Assembly: GCF_001571085.1 (NCBI RefSeq)
Contig: NZ_BCTC01000040.1
Location: 1 to 53,425 of the forward strand
Length of the DNA stretch: 53,425 bases
Direction: 5' to 3'
Origin: Azohydromonas lata NBRC 102462
Lineage (GTDB): Bacteria > Pseudomonadota > Gammaproteobacteria > Burkholderiales > Burkholderiaceae_C
Part shown: positions 7,098-14,365 of the stretch, one piece after another
Numbering within the stretch: the first letter of the stretch is position 1
Layout: every line of letters begins with the position of its first letter
Made by a program: the position numbers and the translations under genes
The notes under the pieces: generated by a model
Databases searched by the model: none
What the model saw: the letters and a program-made list of their open reading frames with translations, nothing else
Told to the model about the DNA's origin: nothing

Positions 7098-10000
7098 ATG
7101 AAGCGCATGCTGATCAATGCCACGCAGCCCGAAGAGCGGCGGCTGGCGATTGTCGACGGCCAAAAGCTGCTTGACTTCGAAACCGAAATCGAAGGACGCG
7201 AGCAGCGCAAGGGCAACATCTACAAGGCCGTCGTCACCCGCGTCGAACCTTCGCTGGAAGCCTGTTTCGTCGACTACGGCGAGGACCGCCACGGCTTCCT
7301 GCCTTTCAAGGAAATCTCGCGCCAGTACTTCAGGGAAGGCGCCGAGGTCAAGAACGCGAGGATCAGCGACGTCATCCGCGAGGGCCAGGAGCTGCTGGTC
7401 CAGGTGGAAAAGGAGGAGCGCGGCAACAAGGGCGCGGCGCTGACCACCTTCATCAGCCTGGCCGGGCGCTACCTGGTGCTCATGCCCAACAACCCGCGCG
7501 GCGGCGGCGTGAGCCGGCGCATCGAGGGCGAGGACCGCGAAGAGCTCAAGGAGGCGATGGACCAGCTCGAATACCCCAAGGGTATGAGCCTGATCGCCCG
7601 CACCGCCGGCATCGGCCGCTCCGCGGGCGAGCTGCAGTGGGACCTCAACTACATGCTCAAGCTGTGGAGCGCCGTGGACGGCGCCGCGCAGTCGAGCAAG
7701 GGCGCCTTCCTGATCTACCAGGAAAGCTCGCTGGTCATCCGCGCCATCCGCGACTACTTCACCGTGGACGTCGGCGAGATCCTGATCGACACCGACGACA
7801 TCTTCGAGCAGGCCCAGCAGTTCATGAACCACGTGATGCCCGAGCTGGCACCGCGTGTGAAGCGCTACCGTGACGATGCGCCGCTGTTCAGCCGCTTCCA
7901 GATCGAGCACCAGATCGAGACGGCCTTCGCCCGCACGGTGAACCTGCCCTCCGGCGGCGCCATCGTCATCGACCACACCGAGGCGCTGGTGTCCATCGAC
8001 GTCAACTCCGCCCGCGCCACGCGCGGCGGCGACATCGAGGAGACCGCCAGCCGCACCAACCTCGAAGCCGCCGACGAGATCGCGCGCCAGATGCGGCTGC
8101 GCGACCTGGGCGGCCTGATCGTGGTGGACTTCATCGACATGGAGGAGTCCAAGAACCGCCGCGAGGTCGAACAGCGCCTGCGCGACGCGCTGCGCCAGGA
8201 CCGCGCCCGCGTGCAGTTCAGCTCCATCTCCAAGTTCGGCCTGCTGGAGCTCTCGCGCCAGCGCCTGCGCCCGGCCCTCTCCGAAGGCAGCCACATCACC
8301 TGCCCGCGCTGCAACGGCACCGGCCACATCCGCGACACCGAATCGTCGGCGCTGCAGATCCTGCGCATGGTTCAGGAAGAGTCCATGAAGGACAACACCG
8401 CCGCCGTGCACGTGCAGGTGCCGGTGGAGGTGACGAGCTTCCTGCTCAACGAGAAGCGCACCGAGATCACCAAGATCGAGCTCAAGCAGCGCGTGACCGT
8501 GCTGCTGGTGCCCAACAAGCACCTGGAGACGCCCAACTACAAGCTGGAGCGGCTGCGCCACGACGACCCGCGGCTGGAGAACCTGCAGGCCAGCTACACC
8601 ATGATCGAGGAGCTTGACGACGAGGTCGGGATCACGCGCCGCGAGAAGACCAAGCCCAAGCAGGAGCCGGTGATCAAGGGCATCCTGCCCGACACCTCCG
8701 CGCCCATCGCCCCGCCCAAGCCGGCCCCGACGCCCGCCCCGGTGGCGGCGCCCGCGCCTGAGCCCGTGGCGGCCCCGGCGCCGGCCCCGATCGGTGGCGG
8801 CTTCTTCAGCTGGGTCAAGCGCCTGTTCGGCGTGGACAACGGCCAGCCCGCCGCCGTGGCCGCCCCGGCCGCCGCGCCGGCCGTGGCCACCGCCCAGGAC
8901 GGCTACCCCTTCCCCGGCGAAGCCCGCGACAGCCGCCGCCGCGAACGCGGTGAGCGTGGCGAACGCGGCGGCGAGCGCGGTGAACGCAGCGGCGGCCGCC
9001 GCGACGGTGGCCGTGACGCTGGCCGTGGTGGCCGCGGCGACGAGCGCCGCAACGGCAGCGACGTGCGCGAAGCCCGCGGCGGCGAGCGCACCGAGCGTGC
9101 TGACCGTGGCGAGCGCAGCGAGCGCGCCGAGCGTCCGGAACGCGCCGAGCGCCCCGAGCGCAGCAGCCGCCGCCAGGAAGCCTTCGACGCCAACGGCTAC
9201 GACGAGCGCAGCGAGCGCCCGCAGCGCGGCGACCGTGCCGAGCGCGCTGACCGTGCCGACCGTGCAGAGCGTGGTGACCGCGCCGAGCGTGGCGAGCGCG
9301 TGGAGCGTGCCGAGCGCCCGGAACGCGCCGAGCGTCCTGAGCGCGTCGAGCGTGCGGAACGCGGTGACCGTGCCGAGCGCGCTGACCGTGGCGAGCGCGT
9401 GGAGCGTGCCGAGCGGCCGGAACGTGCCGAGCGCACCGAGCAACGCGAAGACCGTGGCGACCGCGCCGAGCGTGGCGACCGTGCGGACCGTGGCGAAGGC
9501 CGCCGCCCCCCGCGCCCTGAGCCCGTGCGTCCGGCGCCCCTGGCCGAGGACCCGCTGGCCGTCGCGGCCGAGCTGAGCTCGGCCGAGGCGGGTGCCGCCG
9601 AGTTCGCGCCGCCGGCCGAGGAGCTGGACTACGACGCGCAGGCCGAGCAGGCCCGCCGCCGTCGCCGCCGCCGCGGTGGCCGCGACCGTGACGAGCTGCG
9701 CGCCGATGGCGAAGCCGGCCCCGAGACGGTCACGCCCGCCGAGGCTGCCGTCGAAATCGCCGCCGCCCAAGGCGCCGAGGTGATGGGCGACACGGCCGTG
9801 GCCGCCGCCCCCGTGGCCGAGCCCGCGCCGCAAGCCGCTGCCCCGGAAGCTGCCGAGTCGGAAGCTGCGCCGCAAGCCACGGCTGAAGCCGCTTCGGAGA
9901 CGGTCGCCGCTGCGGAAACGCCGGAAGCCGTGGCCGAGGAAGCCGGCGATGCCGCTGAGCCGCGCCGCCGCCGCCGCAGCCCGCGCCGCGAGCGCGAGCC

Positions 10001-10451
10001 GGCCGTGGAGGCGCTGGAAGCCGCCGCCGTGGCCGAGGGTGGCGTGTCCGCCCGCGCCGACTTGGGCGAAGCCGCCGTGGCCGCCGCGCAGCAGGAAGCC
10101 GAGGCCGCGTCCGCCGAGCCGCACGTGGACGGCGTGCCGCTGGCGTCCGCCGCCGAAGTGCTGGCCCCGCTGGCCGACGCCGTGGTGGAAACCGTGCCGG
10201 CCGTGCCCGCCTTCGAGCTGCCGTTGGGTGACCTGCAGTCCCTGGCCGAATCCGCCGGCCTGCAGTGGGTGCACTCCGACGCCGACAAGGTGCGCGCGGT
10301 GCAGGAGGCCATGGCCGCCGAACCCAAGCCCGTGCACGTGCCGCGCGAAATCAAGCCCGTGGTGCTGCTGGACGAAGGCCCGCTGGTGCTCGTGGAAACG
10401 CGCAAGGACCTCACGCAGGTGAAACTGCCCTTCGAGCTGGAAGCGCAGTGA
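7098..10451 (+). CDS. rne: Ribonuclease E
   Basis: 1117 aa, similar in length to E. coli RNase E. The start is the ATG at 7098, giving [20 protein letters not shown] and preceded by AGGAG at 7088-7092; the GTG at 7092 would add only two residues. The catalytic half (about residues 1-500) has the S1 domain ([33 protein letters not shown]), the DNase-I-like site ([20 protein letters not shown]) and the Zn-link [12 protein letters not shown] from Cys402. RNase E makes the main endonucleolytic cuts in mRNA decay and rRNA/tRNA processing. The C-terminal half is proline/alanine-rich and then Arg/Glu/Asp repetitive at about residues 612-806, followed by an Ala/Glu-rich acidic tail; this is the disordered RNA-binding and degradosome scaffold region, which varies widely between bacteria. 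Confidence 0.96.
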   Translation: MKRMLINATQPEERRLAIVDGQKLLDFETEIEGREQRKGNIYKAVVTRVEPSLEACFVDYGEDRHGFLPFKEISRQYFREGAEVKNARISDVIREGQELLVQVEKEERGNKGAALTTFISLAGRYLVLMPNNPRGGGVSRRIEGEDREELKEAMDQLEYPKGMSLIARTAGIGRSAGELQWDLNYMLKLWSAVDGAAQSSKGAFLIYQESSLVIRAIRDYFTVDVGEILIDTDDIFEQAQQFMNHVMPELAPRVKRYRDDAPLFSRFQIEHQIETAFARTVNLPSGGAIVIDHTEALVSIDVNSARATRGGDIEETASRTNLEAADEIARQMRLRDLGGLIVVDFIDMEESKNRREVEQRLRDALRQDRARVQFSSISKFGLLELSRQRLRPALSEGSHITCPRCNGTGHIRDTESSALQILRMVQEESMKDNTAAVHVQVPVEVTSFLLNEKRTEITKIELKQRVTVLLVPNKHLETPNYKLERLRHDDPRLENLQASYTMIEELDDEVGITRREKTKPKQEPVIKGILPDTSAPIAPPKPAPTPAPVAAPAPEPVAAPAPAPIGGGFFSWVKRLFGVDNGQPAAVAAPAAAPAVATAQDGYPFPGEARDSRRRERGERGERGGERGERSGGRRDGGRDAGRGGRGDERRNGSDVREARGGERTERADRGERSERAERPERAERPERSSRRQEAFDANGYDERSERPQRGDRAERADRADRAERGDRAERGERVERAERPERAERPERVERAERGDRAERADRGERVERAERPERAERTEQREDRGDRAERGDRADRGEGRRPPRPEPVRPAPLAEDPLAVAAELSSAEAGAAEFAPPAEELDYDAQAEQARRRRRRRGGRDRDELRADGEAGPETVTPAEAAVEIAAAQGAEVMGDTAVAAAPVAEPAPQAAAPEAAESEAAPQATAEAASETVAAAETPEAVAEEAGDAAEPRRRRRSPRREREPAVEALEAAAVAEGGVSARADLGEAAVAAAQQEAEAASAEPHVDGVPLASAAEVLAPLADAVVETVPAVPAFELPLGDLQSLAESAGLQWVHSDADKVRAVQEAMAAEPKPVHVPREIKPVVLLDEGPLVLVETRKDLTQVKLPFELEAQ
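8930..9512 (+). repeat. Degenerate codon-scale repeats encoding Arg-Glu/Asp-rich RNase E scaffold
   Basis: Within rne, the DNA repeats short units coding for RGE, RAE, RAD and RPE triplets (for example [18 protein letters not shown] occurs twice with little change). The mirrored open frames on the opposite strand (Arg-Ser-Ala repeats) are shadows. Such tracts expand and contract by slippage, so the length probably varies between strains. Confidence 0.8.
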
Positions 10452-10510
10452 CGCGCCGCCCGGCCGCTTGGGCCGGGTGAAGCGTCAAAAGGGCTTTCAA
10501 GCCCACAAGG

Positions 10511-10539
10511 AAAGAGCGCCGCGAGGCGCTCTTTTCGTT
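10511..10539 (+). terminator. Intrinsic terminator after rne
   Basis: Perfect 10-base stem AAAGAGCGCC (10511-10520) with GGCGCTCTTT (10525-10534), GCGA loop, followed by the T-rich TCGTT. It lies 60 bases after the rne stop. Confidence 0.8.
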
Positions 10540-10710
10540 GGGGGCAGGTGTTCGCATCCCGGCAGCCAAGGCGCTCCGCCCCCTGTTGCGTCATCCCCGC
10601 CCGCCGGCCTTACCTCCAGGTCACCCCTCCCTCCGGCCCACCCCTCATAGCCTTCGGAAACAATTTGAATCACTCTTGAGCCCATCCCCACTCCCGAGAG
10701 GAGCACCCCG

Positions 10711-10977
10711 ATGGCCAAGCCTTTCATCGTCCTGGGCGACAAGACCTCCCACGGCGGCACCGTCATCTCCGGCTCGCCCAGCACCGACAGCCACGGCAAG
10801 CCGATCGCACGCGTGGGCGACCAGGCCACCTGCCCGTGCAGGCACCACGGCGGCGTGAGCCCCATCGTCTCCGGCGACGCAAGCTGCCTGCTCGACGGCC
10901 GCCCCGCCGCCCGCCACGGCGACCGCACCGCCTGCGGCGCCACGCTGATCGCCTCGCAGAGCACCACGCTGGACTGA
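10711..10977 (+). CDS. PAAR-domain T6SS spike-tip protein
   Basis: 88 aa, a stand-alone PAAR protein. PAAR proteins form the sharp cone at the end of the VgrG trimer and can carry effectors. The protein starts MAKPFIVLGDKTSHGGTVIS, has repeated short beta-hairpin units (ARVGDQATCPC, LLDGRPAARHGDRTACGATL) and Cys/His residues suited to the zinc site at the tip. A good Shine-Dalgarno (GAGAGGAG, 10696-10703) precedes the ATG. It is 32 bases upstream of the next gene, so the two are likely co-transcribed, and it opens the T6SS accessory island that includes vgrG. Confidence 0.9.
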   Translation: MAKPFIVLGDKTSHGGTVISGSPSTDSHGKPIARVGDQATCPCRHHGGVSPIVSGDASCLLDGRPAARHGDRTACGATLIASQSTTLD

Positions 10978-11009
10978 CGGCCCCCGCCACCGCGCCGCCT
11001 GCCCGCCTC

Positions 11010-12440
11010 ATGCGCTCCCTGCTGAAACACCTCCTCCTGCTGGCCGCCCTCGGCCTGGCGACTTGGGCCGTCGTCCTGGGCACCTGGTACGCGCAGCGCC
11101 GCGTGGTCGGCCTGGACGACGTGCTGCAGTACCTCCTCGTTCTCCCGCTGCTGCTGTTTGCCGGCGTGCTCGTCCTGCGCAAATGGCCCCTGGACAAAAC
11201 CGCCACGCCCCCGGCCCCCTCGGCAGATGGCAAGGCCGCCGCTGACACCGCCGACGCCGTCCCGTCCGCCGGCACCGGCGCCGATGCAGCCCTGCCGCTG
11301 CTTGCCGCCTGGGTCCACACCCCTGCCGGCGCCGACGTCTCCACATTGCTGGCCGCCCTGGCCGAAGGCCAGCCCCGCCCGCGGCCGGACCCGCTGCTGC
11401 GCGACCAGGACGGCCTGCCCATGCTCACCGCCCGCATCGCGGCGCTGGACCTCGCCGCCGTGCAGGCCGACTGGCCCGCCCAGGACGCGCCACCGCCGTC
11501 CCCCGCCGCGCTGCGCGCCTTGGCTGCCCTCTCGCCGCTGCTGGACCAGGCGGCCCAGGCGCTGGCCGACGCCTCGCCGTCGGACATGACCGGCCCAGCG
11601 CCCACGCTGCACGTGCTGGCCCACTGGCCCGCCGAGTGGAGCGAGGCCCAGGCGCAGGCGGCCCAAACCTGGCTGGCGCAGCGCCTGTCCACGCTCGCCC
11701 CGGCCGGCTTGGCGGGGGCCGCCGACCTGCGGCCGTTGCGCGGCGGTGGCGCACTGCTGGAACAGGCGCAAACCCGCCTCACGGCGCTGCGCCGCGCCGG
11801 CCGCGACGCCCGCCTGCTGCTGCTGGCCTGCCACAGCGACCTGGACGACGAGGCCCTGCAGCGACTGGAGCGCGAAGGCCGCCTGTACGCCCTGCCCCTC
11901 CGCCCGCGCGGCCTGATGCCGGGCGAAGCCGCCGCCGCGCTGCTGCTATCCACCCGCGCGGACGACGCCCCAGCCCCGCCGTCCGACGACGCCACCAGCG
12001 CTCTCGCCCCCGTGCATCTGCGCGCCTTGCGCTTCCAACCCTGCCCTCCGGCGGATCACGCCCGCCGCCCCCTGGACGCCGCGGCGCCACTGCAGGTGCT
12101 GCTGGACGGCGCCCTGCGCGCCTGCGGCATGGACGCCGCCGCCCTGGCCTGCCTGAGCACCGACGCGGACCAGCATGGCGACGCCGCCACGGCGCTGTAC
12201 GCCCTGGCGCAATCCGCGCTGCCGCACCTGGACCCCATGGACGACCTCCACCTGGCCGGCACCTGCTGCGGCCACACCGGCGCCGTGGCGCCGCTGCTGG
12301 CGCTGGCCGCAGCCTGGGGGCGATGCGCGGTGAGCGGCACGCCGGCCGCGGCACTGTCTCTCACCGGTGACGAATACCGCATGGCGGCCATCCTCGCGCC
12401 GGACGCTTCGGCGCTGTCCGCCCAAAACCGCGCCGCCTGA
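11010..12440 (+). CDS. T6SS-linked two-TM protein with degenerate ketosynthase-like C-terminus
   Basis: 476 aa, start ATG at 11010 chosen because two membrane helices begin at once: about residues 4-26 (LLKHLLLLAALGLATWAVVL) and 40-57. A long Ala/Pro-rich region follows. The second half resembles thiolase-fold ketosynthases: RLYALPLRPRGLMPGEAAAA around residue 300 matches the GEGA segment; LSTDADQHGDAATALYA near 380-395 resembles the HGT...GD loop without the first catalytic His; and GTCCGHTGAVAPLLALAAA at 417-435 keeps the Gly-His (His422) of the second catalytic His motif. No clear active-site Cys was found. I infer a non-catalytic scaffold or effector adaptor at the inner membrane, based on its position between PAAR and the vgrG module. 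The family is not one I can name with certainty. Confidence 0.6.
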   Translation: MRSLLKHLLLLAALGLATWAVVLGTWYAQRRVVGLDDVLQYLLVLPLLLFAGVLVLRKWPLDKTATPPAPSADGKAAADTADAVPSAGTGADAALPLLAAWVHTPAGADVSTLLAALAEGQPRPRPDPLLRDQDGLPMLTARIAALDLAAVQADWPAQDAPPPSPAALRALAALSPLLDQAAQALADASPSDMTGPAPTLHVLAHWPAEWSEAQAQAAQTWLAQRLSTLAPAGLAGAADLRPLRGGGALLEQAQTRLTALRRAGRDARLLLLACHSDLDDEALQRLEREGRLYALPLRPRGLMPGEAAAALLLSTRADDAPAPPSDDATSALAPVHLRALRFQPCPPADHARRPLDAAAPLQVLLDGALRACGMDAAALACLSTDADQHGDAATALYALAQSALPHLDPMDDLHLAGTCCGHTGAVAPLLALAAAWGRCAVSGTPAAALSLTGDEYRMAAILAPDASALSAQNRAA

Positions 12441-12553
12441 ATCGGCGCGAATTGGGAAAGGGCCCATTACTTTTTTCCACCAACGTCCATCAGCCGGGCC
12501 GGCGCTGGAAACAATATCCGGCCCTGGAATCCCGGCCCAATTTCATCCAATAT

Positions 12554-12590
12554 GCCGACCTTTCCTCATTTGGAATGTCGGCGCTTTTTT
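12554..12590 (+). terminator. Intrinsic terminator after the PAAR / two-TM protein transcript
   Basis: GCCGAC...TTCC (12554-12565) pairs with GGAA.GTCGGC (12572-12582), one mismatch in the stem, followed by six Ts at 12585-12590. It stops rightward transcription before the convergent immunity gene, which ends at 12631. The rest of 12441-12630 shows no gene. Confidence 0.7.
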
Positions 12591-12630
12591 CATGCCGGCA
12601 AATCTCCACCCGCGACCACATCAATATCGC

Positions 12631-13155
12631 TTATGGTCGCCGCACAAATCGACCTTTCACAATCTTGTACCGATGCTGCATCGGAGCATCTACGCCAGGA
12701 TTGGTCAATGGCGGAGTACTCCAGAATTCAATCCAATCGTCATGCATTTCAATAAATGACAGCGGCTCCACCGGCACTTCCATGGCCTGATTCGTCAACA
12801 GCACACCCTTCTCACAACTATTGATCTCCAATTTATCAAGCAACGCCAACCTGGCATTCTGATATCGAATCAGCATCAATACATCCTCCGTGCCGGCACC
12901 GCAACGACTCAAGGGCAACGAATGACTGGGCTTGCTTACATAGGCCACATATAACTCCGGCGAATGCACCGCCCCATTCAATATCGTCACATCCCCCCCC
13001 TTAACCGCTTCTCCAAGCTTCCGATCCAATCTTTTACTTTCAACAACGACACCGTCAATGTGGAATTCTCCTTTTTTCCAAAATATTCCCTGCGCCAGGC
13101 AGGCTGACTCAAACATCGACAAGGCAACCACGCCTATCAATATCTTCTTACTCAT
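12631..13155 (-). CDS. Candidate periplasmic immunity protein for the adjacent T6SS effector
   Basis: 174 aa if started at the ATG at 13155, which overlaps the effector stop by 8 bases. This start yields a typical signal peptide (MSKKILIGVVALSMFESACL, cleavage likely soon after, before GIFWKKGEF). The frame is open further upstream, but those residues overlap the effector gene. The mature part is a roughly 150-residue soluble domain with no family that I recognise; it has Cys residues (SRCGAG, INSCEKG) that could form a periplasmic disulfide. Location directly after a predicted peptidoglycan-cutting effector, overlap, and export signal together suggest an immunity protein that blocks the enzyme in the periplasm. 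It shares the low GC of the effector. Confidence 0.65.
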   Translation of the reverse strand: MSKKILIGVVALSMFESACLAQGIFWKKGEFHIDGVVVESKRLDRKLGEAVKGGDVTILNGAVHSPELYVAYVSKPSHSLPLSRCGAGTEDVLMLIRYQNARLALLDKLEINSCEKGVLLTNQAMEVPVEPLSFIEMHDDWIEFWSTPPLTNPGVDAPMQHRYKIVKGRFVRRP

Positions 13156-14170
13156 CAGCATTGCGCAAATGATCTGCATAGCAGATCCCAGAGTACTGCC
13201 AGCGATGCTCATCGTCCTGCCCCTTTTTTCCCAGCCTGTAAACATCCTTGTCGCGATCACGCAAATCAGCCTCTGTTTTCCCAGAATTTTCTGGATCAAC
13301 CATATTCCAGCCAATATTGCCAGTAGAGGAATCACACAAGATATTCACACGCAGCACCCATTTATTTGCTTTCACATCCCAACCGTAATAACCACCACCA
13401 TTCCACCTGGCATAGGTTTCATTTATCAGCATCTCTTCAGAATAAGGCAGGTGCGCATCAAGCATTTTCTTTGCTCTCTGCCGGCATGCAGCATATAAAC
13501 TGATACCCGCCTTTATGTTTTCCTTCCAATTCCACACCTGATGGTAACTCGGAGCCGGATTTGTAAGCTGCGCCAAGCCATAACCGTTGTCAAAAGCAAC
13601 CACAGGCTCTCCATCAATATCAAGAAAATGCTTAGCTTTTGTTTCTTGTTCAATTATTTTTTCGTAGCCACTAGAATCAGAAAAAGATGATAGATATGCC
13701 AATATCTCACTTTTCTCTGGATTTTTGCCACATATATGCACACTGCGCTTGTATTGATTTCCATCCACAACAATCTGAACAGTCAGAACTCCACCCAATA
13801 CATCGCCATTCAAATCAAGCCTCCATTTCGGCTTGTCTGTAGTTGTTTTGCCGGATAACTTAAATGTTTTCAACAAAACACCTCTAGGAAGTTTTTCACG
13901 CAAACCACTGACCTTGGCACCCCACTGCATGCTCCATTCCCAAACAAAGGGGCCAGCAGCATCACAATCAATTTGAAATATTACTTCAGGCAAAGCTGGC
14001 GCCACACTGAGAAAGAACTTCTCACCTGCTTGCGGCGAAATCCATTTGCCAACATCTTCAAGAACCACCACCTTCACCAACGAGCCTTTCTTGTCATTGG
14101 TTTTTCCAGCGCTCTTTTTAGATGACGCCAGCTTACTCTTGCTTGCCGATTTACTCTCAGATGCAGACAT
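13148..14170 (-). CDS. Predicted T6SS peptidoglycan effector, lytic-transglycosylase-like
   Basis: 340 aa, preceded by GAGAGG just before the ATG. Residues 1-30 are Lys/Ser-rich and probably flexible. Residues about 31-145 look like a beta-rich domain (VKVVVLEDVGKWISP, VWEWSMQWGAKVSG, LTVQIVVDGNQYKRSV). Residues about 150-335 carry lytic-transglycosylase (goose-lysozyme-like) signatures in the right order: IIEQET with candidate catalytic Glu176; GYGLAQL (197-202), equivalent to GLMQ; and YARWNGGGYY (253-262), equivalent to AYNAG. It therefore probably cleaves the glycan strand of peptidoglycan in a rival's periplasm. It lacks a signal peptide, as expected for VgrG-delivered cargo. It lies 15 bases after vgrG and overlaps the candidate immunity gene. 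The exact family is not identified, and substrate and activity are inferred. Confidence 0.7.
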   Translation of the reverse strand: MSASESKSASKSKLASSKKSAGKTNDKKGSLVKVVVLEDVGKWISPQAGEKFFLSVAPALPEVIFQIDCDAAGPFVWEWSMQWGAKVSGLREKLPRGVLLKTFKLSGKTTTDKPKWRLDLNGDVLGGVLTVQIVVDGNQYKRSVHICGKNPEKSEILAYLSSFSDSSGYEKIIEQETKAKHFLDIDGEPVVAFDNGYGLAQLTNPAPSYHQVWNWKENIKAGISLYAACRQRAKKMLDAHLPYSEEMLINETYARWNGGGYYGWDVKANKWVLRVNILCDSSTGNIGWNMVDPENSGKTEADLRDRDKDVYRLGKKGQDDEHRWQYSGICYADHLRNADE

Positions 14171-14185
14171 ATGAAGCCTCTCGAT

Positions 14186-14365
14186 TTATTGGCCACTCAA
14201 TATCTCCATAAACAACTCAACCGATTCAACCGTGTAGATCCGCTTGGTCATTCCTTGCTCGTCGGTGAGCCCTTCCCAGGTTTGACCATTGGAGCCAACA
14301 AGGCGATATCGCTGTCCTGCAATTGGTCGGTCGTTTTCGTCAACCAGCCGAAACTGCTCGTCATA
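14186..14365 (-). other. Transthyretin-like effector-docking segment of VgrG
   Basis: Codes for VgrG residues 873-931. The pattern YDEQF, then D-x-P-I-x-G-x-x-Y, then G.T..G.TDEQG is typical of these C-terminal beta domains. Its composition matches the effector gene rather than the vgrG body. Confidence 0.6.

Noticed and set aside
8794-9576. Ser/Ala-rich frame overlapping the rne repeat region
   Set aside because: Alternative frame of the RGE/RAE repeat; no start signal and no recognisable protein.
6384-10337. 1317-codon open frame opposite rne
   Set aside because: Gly/His/Leu/Ala-rich sequence without domains, antisense to a clear RNase E gene; a composition artefact of GC-rich codons.
13156-13335. 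Longer form of the candidate immunity protein from 13335
   Set aside because: The extra 60 residues overlap the effector coding sequence and would bury the signal peptide inside the protein.
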